Positions 12,322 through 24,404 of a stretch of 64,000 nt of DNA are shown piece after piece. A program made the translations under genes and the position numbers. The DNA comes from Paralvinella palmiformis (Eukaryota; Annelida; Polychaeta; Terebellida; Alvinellidae): the NCBI GenBank assembly GCA_025642065.1, contig JAODUP010000570.1, positions 124,001 through 188,000 of the forward strand, given 5' to 3'. The number at the start of each line of letters is the position of its first letter. The first letter of the stretch is position 1. The notes under the pieces were generated by a model, which worked only from the letters and a program-made list of their open reading frames with translations, was not told where the DNA came from and made no database searches.

Positions 12322-13620
12322 ACATACTCCGCATACATCCTCATAATCTCATCACAGGGAGCATCCTTTTTCCACGATATTCTGTGAAGGAAAGCACCTC
12401 CATCGAGGACATACTGTACTAGGGCAAGAGGATTGCAGCATTTTGCAATTGTTTGAGACCACAGACTACCAGCTAGACTCGCTTTATTAGCCGACCTCAT
12501 CACGTCTGGAGATTCAAACAAAGCAGGTGAACGAGAAGCAGCAGACATGACTTCCACAGTAAGATTGATCGATTGATATCTATCCAACATATGTAATGTA
12601 CTCAGAGGTAACCTTCAGACTTGAAATACGTCTTGCTGATGGTGCCCCGAGCTTCACCAAAGCAAACATTCCAATACCATGGAACGTGCCGTGACCATCA
12701 GAGCGTCTAACGTTATAGTGAAGCTTGTCACCGGAGTAGGTCATGTTTGGTATTGGTGTACCCTGTGCTACAGAAACACTCCTTTCAAACTTTTCACTCC
12801 ATTTTATGAGCAGGAAAATCCATATTCATTGCGGAATCTACCAAAACGTTCGACTAGAATACATTATTAGCAGTGGGGCCATAAGTAAAAGAGAGCATGT
12901 TGCTTTAATGATTGCTTGGCCTATTGAAACAATTTCGTTCCTTGAGTCTTTCCCACAGAATAGTATCTTCACCAATAGTAGCAAAGACGGTGGAAGGAAC
13001 CTCATTGCTGTATCTGTTAATAATTCCTCGACAGAGAAGTAGGTGTCTATTGTCTGAGAAATGTCTCTCATGTTCTGCTGAACTTTGTTGCTGCTTCTAT
13101 TATTATGTGTTTTTTTCTCGTCACATTCTTTTTCCTGTTTGCTCGTGCAACTTTTACAAGAATTTTGTAGCAGTGGTTTTCAATGTAATAACATTTTGTT
13201 TATCACCATTATCCGATATGGTAATTATGTCTTGGAAATAGCTCATTCATCATTAATTTCGAGATACTCTGCCACTCCTCGAAATGCTTAATGTTTTTAG
13301 AGTCACTTGGTTCGTCGCTCCCTCAAATCTTCTAGCATTTTGAAGCTCTCTATTCGGTTATTTTCTGACATATTTATGGCTTTTGCTTCCCTGTTCTAAA
13401 GTTGATGCTACAGATATTGTGATAATCTGCATCTGCAGCTGGTAGTTCTTGAATAAAGGCCATTCAGTATCGGCACATACACCTTTGAACTCATCAGAGG
13501 CCTTCCAGATTTTGTTCCTAAAATCCATTGTTCTAACAGGAGTTTGCTTTTGTTAGCATCTAGACAGCCACAAAATAAACAATCATATTTATAGCTCAAC
13601 GTGGATTCCTCTCACATGAG
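11250..13620 (-). pseudogene. Relic of PIN-like, cysteine-tailed uncharacterised family (copy 1)
   Basis: Reading the minus strand from about 13,620, pieces in several frames follow one protein in order. They are an N-terminal cysteine segment (YDCLFCG), then IITISDNGDKQNVITLKTTA, then PPSLLLLVKILFCGKDS with VSIGQAIIKA, then SPALFESPDV, VLDGGAFLHRI (about 12,376-12,412), HANDDADVLVVEV (12,026-12,063), ADDTYILVLL (11,956-11,989), VLGCNTTS followed by a stop (11,779-11,802), and a C-terminal stretch with QVWLGN and IRCVCKTGC (11,349-11,378). The acidic blocks fall in the D...E/D...DxD...GCD spacing of FEN/XPG-type PIN nucleases. I infer a nuclease fold; the function is unknown. Key residues are damaged (DDTD to DDTY, GCD to GCN), frames shift and a CA/TA repeat interrupts it. 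Confidence 0.75.
12257..12318. repeat. (CA)n/(TA)n microsatellite inside the PIN-like relic
   Basis: The repeat sits exactly between the segment encoding EIMRMYAEYVT and the following TVVCDGY on the minus strand. In a complete copy these lie close together, so the repeat grew inside the former coding sequence. Confidence 0.9.
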
Positions 13621-13904
13621 TGTTTGCTGCAAATATTGTTCTGGTTGACTACACGTTTTTCGTTTCAAGTGGAACTGAGCTTTTCTTTTGTTTGTGAAGT
13701 CAAATCTGCACCTTGCATGTACAACCTGGTTAAGGGTAAAGAGTTACATCACTGCCTCTAGCTTCACTGACTTTCATGATACTATCACGATCCTTTTCCT
13801 ATAATGTAAGAGTGGTTTGGCACTGAACCGGATACACACAGATAGAGTAAATATGGTTATCACTAAAGGTATGCAAATAACATAGTACTATTTCTTTGAA
13901 TTTT

Positions 13905-14245
13905 AAGTAATATTTTGTTGTTATCAAAGTACACTCAAAATTGCCGTCCATCTTACATCTAGGCAAATACGGAAAACTCCAATATTTATAGTGTTATTTT
14001 TGATCAACTCCCCATACACAATCAACTCCAAATACCCTGAATTGATGTTAAATCTATTTCCGGGAATCCATTAGAATATTTATTTTGTTGCTCAAAATAA
14101 ACTAAATATGGCTGCCATCTTAGGTGTGTGCAAATGAGGAATACTCCAATCTTTAATTATTATTTTTAATGAACTTAACATACCTCAAATACCCTGAATT
14201 GATGTTACATTTATTCCCTTGAGAACATTTTGAAATTGATACTCC
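13905..14245. repeat. Imperfect tandem repeat, period about 180 bp
   Basis: Two units share aactccaat / tactccaat, aataccctgaattgatgtta and a core resembling atggctgccatctta (attgccgtccatctta in the other unit). They lie just upstream (5' side) of the minus-strand PIN-like relic. The GCC(A/G)CCATCTT core resembles that of the repeats around the plus-strand relic at 15.0-15.7 and 18.6-18.9 kb. Confidence 0.7.
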
Positions 14246-14344
14246 CAGATGTATAAGGATTCAGAAAAACCATGGTTGGAAACTATTGCAATTTCTTTTG
14301 TGTAATAAAGTAGATTACCCGGACAAAATTATTTGATTTGTGTG

Positions 14345-14465
14345 TTGATAGATGGATGGTTGGATAGTTAGGTAGATAGATGTACATATAGATAAATAGA
14401 TATGTAGATATATAGATATATAAATAGATAAAAATAGATAGATATATATATAGATAGATAGATAA

Positions 14466-14496
<31 letters not shown>

Positions 14497-14535
14497 TACA
14501 TATAGATATATAGATATATAGATAGATAGATAAGT
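14345..14535. repeat. (GATA)n microsatellite
   Basis: Imperfect GATA tetranucleotide with ATAG/TATA variants. YLSIYLSI frames are artefacts. Confidence 0.96.
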
Positions 14536-14999
14536 CATAATAGACCAGAAATCATAATTACGTTTGGTGATCAGAAAGTTACTACGGTTAAAAGATAAAC
14601 ACATTAACTATTTTGGCGCTATAATTTAGGTTCTGGTTTAAAAGAAAGCCTTATATATCACAGCATTTCGAGAGAGAAAAACATATGTTCATATTAGCTT
14701 CATACTCGGTTCGAATAACTCAAACATCCTACTTACATAAATCATATAGATATAGGTTAGACAGATATCGAATACGGTTAAAAGTACTTTGATAGATTCT
14801 TGGAGCATCATCAGCTTGCCTAACAGGTCGAGATGAACGGGGGACATAGATTTGTGTCCACGCGTAATTTGGCATCCGTAAAATTAGGCAATTAGGTGCA
14901 TTAAGGTCCAAATTAAAGCGGCTGTCCGCTTAATCAATATGACCCATATTCGATACCTCCTTAAATAATGCAGATCTCTGATACTAGAAAACACAATAA

Positions 15000-15715
15000 C
15001 AGCTCTTTCTTTAAATATTTTCACAACTTTATTTGTTTAAGTTGTTTTATAACTGAAACAGAAGTGCACATTTAAAAAGCTAAGATGGCAGCCACTTTAT
15101 TTCCAAAATGGCAACTAATTTTGTATTTTTAATATAACTCTGCGTGTAATTGTTCGATTTGAGTAATATTGGTGTCTAGTTGTATGTTTTCGAGCAATCA
15201 GAAGCTATTGATGCTATTCTAAATGCTCCTCAGTATACCATTATTATAATTTTATCCATTTTAAACACAATCCTGATACTTGACCAGACAAGAATGGAAA
15301 AGGCTTTTAGAAATGTCATCGTTTGTTAATAGCAGACATCCATGTCGAACCAATTATTCATAGGCTGACAAACAAAATGTGGGTGGATGCTATTGTCAAT
15401 TTTTGGTTTTAATATCACTTTCAATGTCATAAAGGTCACCAAGGGCAAAAATGACGTTTTCACAAGTATATTTGTCTAAGTTGCTTGAACTTGCAGCTGA
15501 CGTATGATAATTGCCACAAAAGTTTTGAAATATTCTTCAAATCCAAATAAGTGCAAATCCAAAACGGTGGCCACCTTGTCCAAGATGTTAGCCATTTTGT
15601 TTGTCTAAAAGGCATTACATAAAATAATCATTCCATTTGAGTAATCTTGGTGTCTGTTTTTAAGTTTTCAAGCATCCTGCAGCCATTCATGCATTTATCC
15701 CGAAATTCTACTCTA
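15000..15715 (-). repeat. Direct tandem pair, inverted relative to 18.6-18.9 kb
   Basis: Two units about 480 bp apart share, on the plus strand, ttgagtaatattggtgtcta / ttgagtaatcttggtgtctg. Each also has, on the minus strand, a block resembling gtggccgccatcttgg (gtggctgccatctta and gtggccaccgtttt). On the minus strand the right unit matches 18,640-18,900 over cacttatttggatttga, acaaatatacttgtgaaaac, acccaca and attaacaaac. Together with that copy it forms an inverted flank around the LINE fragment and PIN-like relic. Confidence 0.7.
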
Positions 15716-16057
15716 GTGTACTATTTACAGTTAGATTCCAATGATGTTAAGCATTTTTATTTTACATGGAGAAACTGTATCAGGAAGATACGGAATATCC
15801 CCGTTAGAACACATTGCAGACTTTTAAATCATTTATGTGAAGGATATGGTATTGATATCGAACTGATGTCTCGATTTATGTCATTTTACCAATCATTATC
15901 AAAAAGTGAAAATATTTGTACTCATCTGTGTTATTTGCTATGTAAGACATTACGAACCTCTTTATCGATTAATAGGAGACTTTTGCTATCCAAACTAAAT
16001 GAAGATGAATATGGTGAATGTTCAGTGATGAATAACAATATTAAGAAGTGTATATGA
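15690..16057 (+). mobile_element. LINE ORF2 C-terminal fragment
   Basis: An open frame of about 120 residues contains FTWRNCIRKIRNI, RTHCRLLNHL, GIDIELMSRFMSFYQS and a Lys/Asn-rich end. It matches the minus-strand fragment at 4.69-4.95 kb motif for motif and belongs to the LINE family at 1-2,110. It is a 5'-truncated copy lacking the reverse transcriptase. It lies between the left inverted repeat and the PIN-like relic. Confidence 0.78.
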
Positions 16058-16399
16058 AAATTAGGAGAAGTGCATAGCTAATGGTGTTTGTAAAGGAATT
16101 GTGTTGTTAAGTGATGGAATATTGACTACAGACCTAAGCTCTAGAGATATATGTCACTTAATTGATTGTATATGCACTGGTTGATTCTATGCCAGTTCCA
16201 ATTAATTTATAGACATTGTTCATATTTCTACTACAAGTTATTGTACTGCATACCATATATAAAGTACGAAATAAATTATATACATATATATATATTACTT
16301 AAGATTTAGTCATTTTAAATATAATCCTGAAGATGACGGCCATTATGCATACCAATACATGTAGATCAGGCTACACATCACCTACACACACTCTTATTC

Positions 16400-18520
16400 T
16401 TCCCTGGGAGCAATGAATGAAGCCACTATTGTCATCAAGCATTGGCTGACAAATGGATAGTGCAGGACTGGCTGACCTATGGACTGAGCCATGTGTATAT
16501 GCAGCCAACACCACTCAGACTATACTGGATGGCAAGGCCTACTTCAGTGCTGTCAGAAGACATTAACATACATACGTAGCTCATTGGCTCCTCAAGTGGC
16601 CAATATTCAAGTCATGGCTGGCTGAACATGGCCATGAATAAAATATGGCAGTTGAAGAGTTCGCCCAAATTGTGGGTCAGGTGTTTAGGAAACACAACAA
16701 CGCTGACCGTAGAGCATAACTCAGCACTGCAATCGACCATCTGTCAAATGCACTTCGTAGTGAGGAGGTAGATTTCCTTGTGGGGCTGTTTGACTAAGTG
16801 CACTCTGATAACTGAAGCTTCATGTGGTGGTCAACTTATATGAGGATGGTTGAGATCTTGCCACGGCTCACAATATATGACCACAAACTTGTAGACATGA
16901 AACTCCTCCAGAAGACAATATCAGATGTCTATGCAAAGTATCTTGATGGAAACATTGTAAGGGACAGGACCAAAGGGCGATTCAACTTAATCTCTGTTTA
17001 TTAGGCAACTGAATGGATTAAGAGGATATGCAAGATGCTCAATGGAATCATCGCCATCAAAAGAAATGACCAAGCCAGCTACACGTTTTATGTTGCATGG
17101 TCAGAAAGATAATGCATTTATAAGAAACCAGGTCACTCTTTAATCTATAATATGACGACGAGGAGACTCTTTTCTGTTGTTCTGATAGTCTTCCGTCTGG
17201 TAGAAGAAGTGATGCTGATGACGTAAAGAAGCTGGCTATGCAACTCCGAGGATTTGCTGTGTCCAGTTTACACATGAACCCATCGGAAGAGTATGGAAAC
17301 ACCTACCAAAAGACTATGGACAAACTTATGATAGCCCATGAAACAAAGTACACTGCACCATGTGAGATGGTCAGTGATCATTTAAATGCAGAGGAGACAG
17401 ATATGCAGGCAGTCATTACCAATGTGAAGAAACGACTGGCGGATGGAACTACAGGGTTTTATGATGCACTAAAGAAGTATCAAAAAAAGGTCCGTTGCTA
17501 ACCTGTACAAATACCATATGCTGACATAAATCCATGTGTGCTGATAGATGGCCATCCACTGATCCAGTCCCTTGGGAAGCCCAATGGATGCCAGACTTTT
17601 GACGACCTAGCTGCTGTGTTCATGCAAATAGCAACACTTTACTTTGGAGAACACATAACCAGGGTTGATCGCTATATAGTCTTAATCAAGGTATTATTAA
17701 GATCAAAGAGAGTGGACAAACATAAGCTAAGTCGCAACTTTATTGAACGACGACATAACCCGCTACATGCAAGATCAACGATAAGAGATCAAACCAAGCT
17801 TTCAGGAAACCACGAAGAAACGGACATGAGGTTAATCCTGCATGCGTATGAAGCAGTTGACAAAGGATATGAACGTGTACTGATCATACGTAGAGACACA
17901 TATGTCCTGGTGCTTCTGGTGCACTTTATGTCTATAATTGAAGTGTGATGATCGCTTGAACAGCCAAGAAGCGGAAATCTTACCAAGTACACGAGGTATC
18001 TCACCGACGAACACATTCTGTGAGGGACACCCTACTCGGCTTCCGTGCATTCACAAGCTGTGACACTATTTCAGACATCCCAGAAGCATCCATTTCTTGT
18101 CAGTGGAGGTAGTCATAATGGAAAGATCGCACCAATTGAAGAATTTGTGAGTCACCTATATGGAACACCGAAACAGCCAACCATCAACCACCCCAGACTG
18201 CAGCTGTTTGGTAAGCACAAGAAGGGTTAGGAGACGTTGCCTCCAACTAGAAATTCCCTGGTTCTTCATGCAACACGTCCTAACTACCAGGAAAAGATCT
18301 GATTGCATGCAATCAAACAACACATAGATGTTCCAACCCTAGTTGCTACCCCGGCCTGGAAGAGGGATGCAGTGTCTCTGACAGCAGTCTGGACAAGTTT
18401 TCTCCCTATCTCAAATGCCTGCCTGAAACTCGTGACCTGCAGCTGGAAGCCAAGGTGTAAGACTGCCACCATGTTCCTGCTTGAAGAAGAGTATGCAGTG
18501 CACTGCAGCATGTTGATATG
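16400..18520 (+). pseudogene. Relic of PIN-like, cysteine-tailed uncharacterised family (copy 2)
   Basis: A chain of plus-strand frames follows one protein. It reads WWSTYMRMVEILPRL (from about 16,822), YLDGNIV, ATEWIKRICKMLNGIIAI after a stop, then KKLAMQLRGF, LIDGHPLIQSLGKPNGCQTF (17,541-17,600), HEETDMRLILHA (17,811-17,846), RRDTYVLVLLVHF (17,889-17,927), FTSCDTIS (18,050-18,073), IAPIEEFVSHLYGTPKQP and a C-terminal VTCSWKPRCKTA (to about 18,474). The acidic blocks again have the spacing of FEN/XPG-like PIN nucleases. It is a different subfamily from the minus-strand relic but has the same architecture. Damage includes frameshifts, in-frame stops, DTD to DTY and GCD to SCD. I know the family only as uncharacterised and repeated in marine invertebrate genomes. 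Nuclease activity is inference. Confidence 0.75.
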
Positions 18521-18629
18521 ATGTAGTCGGTTCCTACAATCTAGTTAGACAATATACATCTTTGTACTTAAAATAGCTTTAAATATGATAACTCTATCAA
18601 ATCCACTGAATTTCAGCAACTTTATGTGC

Positions 18630-18900
18630 AAAAGCGCAAATTTAGTCGCCATCTTCGAAAAAGTGGCCGCCATCTTGGAATTTCAAATGTACACTTATTT
18701 GGATTTGACGAAATCCTCAAAATATATATTTTGCTAATTTTCATGTTTCTGTTGTAATTATGAAATACTTAAACAAATACACTTGTGAAAACCGCAATGA
18801 CAATGATATCAACCCACATAATTTGTGTTATCTTATTAACAAACAATGCCGTTAAAAAGTGTGTTACGTTTTGGCCTGCTGCCTATAAAAGTTAGTTTTG
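18630..18900 (+). repeat. Right inverted-repeat arm (gtggccgccatcttgg)
   Basis: Contains agtcgccatctt, then gtggccgccatcttgg, cacttatttggatttga, acaaatacacttgtgaaaac, acccacata and attaacaaacaatg. It matches the minus strand of 15,290-15,610 and, less well, 15,000-15,160. It begins about 110 bp after the end of the PIN-like relic. Confidence 0.72.
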
Positions 18901-21380
18901 AACTTAAGAGTTTGAAAGCATAGTTATTGCACTTAGTACATTGAAATCATTTCCAGCTGGTCAACGTATGGTATTCTCCCATATATTGTGCTTTCACAGA
19001 AATCTTGTTATTGTACTTCCAGAACTAAGTATAACCCAAACTTGTATCTGAATTAAAGCAAAACCCTACAGTATAAGTCGAAGTAACGATAAAGGATACA
19101 GGGCACAAAAAGTACCCCGTATTGCGCGCAACCTTCATCTATTTGAGTTATTGTACTGGATGGATAAATGAAATCTATATCGGGCGGAGTTATCTTCGAA
19201 AATATACATCATGTTCAAAATATGTCATAACTCGATATCTTGATACAATATCAATTAAACCATGTCTGGATAGTTCCGTGTTACTATATTTCACACAAAT
19301 AATGATAAGTAACATATCTATCAAAACAATATGTTCTGTGAGGCAGATGCAGTTGTCTTTAGACTTTGCCTAAATAAGATAGTCATCTAATGTCATTCCT
19401 TTATTTCTGTGCGTGTGTAATCTTGGCTCAATTCAATAGTGTATTATACACTGCAAACAGCCATTTCACGTTAGAGGAATAGAATACTGGAATATATTAC
19501 CTTCCGCTGGTTATTTTATATCTACCTAAAAAGCCAGCTTGATATTGTGGCTCCTAGATGACATTACCATAATCTAGCTGATATATTACACAGGTTTTGT
19601 ATACTTTAAGCAAAATACTCCGGTGCAAACAAGTGAATGGTCACGGAATAAGTTCGAAATTTATTGACGCCTTAACCCCATTGTCGACTCGGTGAATCAG
19701 CGGCTTTAAATCGTTAATGATTACTAGGTCTTTTTCTGCAGTGTCATTCGTGAAAGTAATATTTTTCGAATAATAGTTCAATTTGACATTAATAACTCCA
19801 AAATATTCAACTTTACATTGAGCTCAAACAGTTGGTGATGTATTGTTTACATTTGAATGAACCATAATAAATAAATAATAGGATGATAATAAAGCTCCAA
19901 AGAAATCAAGAAGATACATAGGATTCGACATAAGTGGCATCATGCTAAGATGTATATTGAGGAATTAATTTACGGCGTTAAGTTTATTCATAAATTTAAT
20001 TAAGTAATAATAGTTAAATCTTTTGATTGTATACTTGTGAATGTCATCTTCAAAGTCGTGGAGTTATTTCTTTTTTAAATAAGAAACAATTAAAGTAGAT
20101 AATTCCGGAAATCAGGTAACCCCTTTCATGTAATGATAATAGCAATAACTACAAAAACAACAAGATGCTATTCAAAGTAATATATGTAAATAAAGACTAA
20201 TGTGTGTTTATCTATGTGTTCGTAAAGAATACATTGCCCAGATGACAGAACTTTAAAATGGCTAATGGTGTTCCTTGTGTTATTTGAGTTCTAATAGCAC
20301 TCAGTAAAGTTTCTTTTGAGTTAACCCACACGGATACTAACACACATACACACTGGCGCGCGCACACGCACACACACATACACACACACACACACACACA
20401 TGAATACATGTGTGTTTGTTTGTTTGTATGCTAGTCCAAAATCAAGTTTAACAAAAGAGTCTGAAACAGCGGCCAATGTGTTTATTTGTTCTTACTATGA
20501 TTTGATTACAGTGTTTCCTCATTAAAATTCTTTGTTTTTAAAATAAGTTATTATTGTAACTCTTAGTTGTATTTGCTGAAGGCATAGCTATCCTTTAAAG
20601 CTTGTATTATATAATAATACAATGGATATCTTGCCAGGAATATCAAAATTAAAAATCATACAAATATAAATTTACACAAATGTTATTTATAAATTAATCT
20701 AACTTAAATTAAATCGGTAGCTACATTATATATGATAATCAAAGGTAAATGTTAATTAAAATATAAATACTTTAATATAAATGTCAAAAACGCTATACAT
20801 TATTAGCATTTAACAACCGGTAATCGAAAATATTTAGCACTACTGCAATTAGCGACATATGTAAATTAAGCAAACAAAACTCCCGAATCGGTGCCTAAAA
20901 CTAGAATAGTGTTATAACTGTGCTACGATGAATTAATACCAGAGAATGATTGAATAGTCGCCATACTAGTGCATTAACGTCATCGAATCAATTTGAATTT
21001 CATAGGAAGATTATTTTCTCTAATAAAAGGTTGCCTGAATATTTCATACGGCGACCGTCAGGAGGCCATTTACCAGATCCAGTGGAAAGGAAAACAAAAC
21101 CTACGCAATTTCGTCACTTTCAACCACGTCGTAAATTGCACAAAACATGAAAGCCTCTAAAACATGAACATTTTATATAGAAACATCCCCCTCGTGAGAC
21201 TCTCCATTCTGGTAAGATTGGTTTCGTTCTAGTCGAGTTTTTTCGGGAGCATTTGCGGTTTATCGAATTGTTCTTCTTCCATTTCATAAATGTTGACCCA
21301 AACTCCACTAGGCTATCGACGAATGTCACTCCGTTATTTTAAGACCAGCAGACTATCAGGAACTATATCCGAGAAAGCAT
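18901..21380. other. AT-rich intergenic DNA, no gene recognised
   Basis: No convincing frame. A (CA)n microsatellite lies at 20,342-20,400. Short open frames at 19.1 and 20.95 kb have no recognisable motif. Confidence 0.5.
20342..20400. repeat. (CA)n microsatellite
   Basis: Imperfect CA/CG dinucleotide array ending in cacacatg. Confidence 0.93.
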
Positions 21381-21391
21381 TTCGGATTACG

Positions 21392-21493
21392 ATGAATGAT
21401 TATACCTTACCTCTGTTGGGTATATTTATAATAAATCTGGCCTATTCATCAGCCTATTCATCAGGCTATGGCCAATCTGCTTTTAGTACGTGA
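21392..21493 (+). CDS. Possible first exon: signal peptide plus Tyr/Ser/Gly start
   Basis: A 33-residue frame starts MNDYTLPLLGIFIINLAYSS, a short polar start then a hydrophobic core with small residues (SSA) suitable for signal peptidase, followed by YSSGYGQSAF. The start codon has A at -3. A GT with good donor context (A|GTACGT, GT at 21,486) precedes the in-frame stop. It could be the first exon of a secreted protein. The same frame opens further upstream (from 21,290), which weakens the call. I do not recognise the product and found no second copy in the window. Confidence 0.28.
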   Translation: MNDYTLPLLGIFIINLAYSSAYSSGYGQSAFST

Positions 21494-21719
21494 CAAACAT
21501 GTCAAACCCACAAGGAAACGGTTGTAGGCATGTTACCTACGTAAAGCGGAAGCACTTACAACAGTCACAGCTCACAGTACACGGCGCATGCCTGAGATTC
21601 AATGATAAACTAATATATGTACACAATAAGTATAATCAGCAGTTATTCGCTGTGTTTCAAAATAAACCAATACATCAGAGCAGTTCAACAGCAAAGATGC
21701 TGATTTCACCTTCATTCTG

Positions 21720-21792
21720 AGTGTATGTGTGTATGTGTGCGTGTGTTGTTTATTTGTATGTCAGTGCATTTCACTAGCAGATACAGATATGA

Positions 21793-21863
<71 letters not shown>

Positions 21864-21903
21864 CGATATATATATATCGGTCGATATATAGATATATAGA
21901 TAG

Positions 21904-21947
<44 letters not shown>

Positions 21948-22060
21948 GGATATATAAATAAATAAATAGATAGATAGATAGATATTTATATAGGTAGATA
22001 GATATATAGATAGATATTTAGATAGATAGATAGATAGATAGATATATAGATAGACATAAG
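21720..22060. repeat. (GT)n, (TA)n, (GA)n and (GATA)n compound microsatellite
   Basis: Successive blocks: GT-rich 21,720-21,750, TA 21,795-21,835, GA 21,836-21,863, then GATA to about 22,055. Confidence 0.95.
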
Positions 22061-22889
22061 TGCGTTGTGGCTCCATCTAGCGAACGTTTTCCGACCATGG
22101 TCCACATTCCTAAAGTCTTACAGGATTTATATCTGCGTATAAATAAAAACAACCAAAAGATAATTAGCAGTTATATGGCATATGTTATATGTATACATGT
22201 CAATAGCGATTTACAGCTATTTTGAATCTACACTGTTTGAAACAAAAGACAGATCTCCAACAGAAAGGGAGTTGGAATTACGTATTGATCATAATTCGTA
22301 TTAGCAATATAATTTCTGTCGAAACTCAGTGAGTTAGCAATACCTCTCTCGGTAATCTTAAGGATCCCCCTATTATAGGTTATCAGAGTTCAATAAACCG
22401 AAAATAGTCATATTCTAATCGACTTTATACCCCCTCTGCTATTCAGACTGATAGATCAAAATACAAGCTACGTGTTTACTTTACTGGCTCTAAACGTTAT
22501 TGTTACATAATTGCAACCACTTTCTATAAACATCTAGCCTTTTGTGCACTTAGTTAAACCTATCAATAACGGCACAACATATCATCAGCTCGACTTATAC
22601 TTATGTTAAACCCTTCTCAGTAGGAAACTCCCCTCTCTGGTATTCTACGATTGATGATTGCATTAAAAGTTCAGTTTCCATAAGATCAGAATTAAATGCA
22701 TCATACTGAGCTAGTTATCGCATATTTATTTATTTATATTTTATTTTATTTAATCCCGTGGGAAATACTGACGGATTAATACGCTTGAATATTGTTTCCT
22801 TGTTGTGCTTCCTACACCCTAGCAACATCGACAGCTATGTCTAAGGTGTATTGTCCTTTCCCTTACTTCCTTCCATTGTATATGGCTTT

Positions 22890-23220
22890 TATCATGCGAA
22901 TGAACTTTCACGACCTTCGACTTATATGCCATTATGTTGTGTACCAGCTGGGTATATAATCAGACAACTAGCTGGTGGATACAAACACCGTAGCCGTTGC
23001 TAGAGAAATGACAAAGCCAGCTGCTACCGACATCGACAAGGTCAACAAATGAATAATTGTTCTCCTGTTGAATGACGAGGGGTGCTGTATGTTCTTGTGG
23101 GAGTTGACTCCTGTATACGTTAACTTCTATAAAAGAAGGAAAGACAGAATGAACAATCTAAGGTTTGGGACATACTTAGGACAACGACACTTTTTGACCG
23201 AAAGTCATCAAGTCCTGGTT
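22890..23220 (+). repeat. Repeat with TATA box, copy 2 (pair at 10.0 kb)
   Basis: Matches 9,985-10,290: TATA sequence at 22,953-22,959, acaaacaccgtagcc about 27 bp downstream, gccagctg, tcaacaaatgaa and gtttggga then atacttagg. A 68-residue open frame from 23,068 (CCMFLWELTPVYVNFY) starts inside it. The frame in copy 1 reads WELGPVSRTFLYKK and then diverges through an indel, so protein-level conservation is not shown. Confidence 0.55.
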
Positions 23221-23799
23221 ATACAAGGACGAGAAGATATTGACATAAATATCTTAGGAAAAGAATATTTTTAACTGAATATTATAGATGTTGATGATAA
23301 TGGGGCTGTTTGATTATGAGGACACATTAATCGGTCAGATTGAAATTTATCTGGTTCATCTAGGATAGGCTAATGTTAATATGTTAATCTCATGATATGA
23401 TATGAGGAGATGTTTTCGTGGAAAGTCGAATTAATCAATGGCAGAATCAAATGTTTCTATCAGATTATTTCCTATATTTGTTTTCTTTCTCTTTAACAAA
23501 GTAGTATGTCGATTGCAAATTAATTAAAGGTAAAAATACTATCACGATTAGCATGACGAACATCATCAGAATCATTATCACCATCAAACCGATAGGACGT
23601 CGAAGATTGTAGAAGTGTCCGTTGTTTGTCTCAAGGGTTATGAGTATTAACACTAATTTTACATATCATCATCTGAAATTCTTATCAAATTATTCTAGCC
23701 CATGCATCCCAATTGGAACCAGTGCCGAGGTTAAGGAAATCAACCACTCAGGTATACATCTATTTATTCCCATGGTATTTAGCTTGGTATGTAACATTA

Positions 23800-23829
23800 T
23801 ATTTTCATTATCATCATCGTTTTCATCAT

Positions 23830-23861
<32 letters not shown>

Positions 23862-23862
23862 T
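23800..23862. repeat. (TCA)n then (GCA)n microsatellite
   Basis: Trinucleotide array. The Ser and Ala runs in the frame across it come from the repeat. Confidence 0.92.
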
Positions 23863-24404
23863 TCCCAGTAACAGAAAAATCACTGTTATCATTGATGTAA
23901 TGGAAATTAGGGTTTATAAAAACACTTTCAGATATACGACTCCCATCCTGTATGTAAACAATAGTAGATATTCAACAACACCAGACAGTCTGGACAACAA
24001 AGTGTCTTGTTGGTGGGAGTTGTAATATCTGACAGATTGTCGATTGAACGGATAAACTAAGTTACAGCTTAACTTCACAGAAAAGAGCGTTAATTTCGGC
24101 ATAAAAATGATATCTTTTTCCTAAAGTTCCATTTACAAATCATTATTTATTATTCTTTTGTAAATTTAGACAATCCTGAAATATGAGCCAGGTATGATAT
24201 GCTACAATACAATGATTTACAGAAATAATTGTTTTTGCTGTTTTTTGGTTATCTAAAAGTATTTGGATTGCAATATTAAAACAATTATAGACATATTTTA
24301 AATATAATATTCTTTAACTAAATGATAAACATTTCAGTTGTTTTGTGTCTAAATCTATGTTTATTCAATAATGACATTAATGAATTACTTGGGTCCTATA
24401 TAAA

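Noticed and set aside
21774..22076. Frame of 100 codons with YLSIYLSI repeats
   Set aside because: Translation of GATA and TA repeats.
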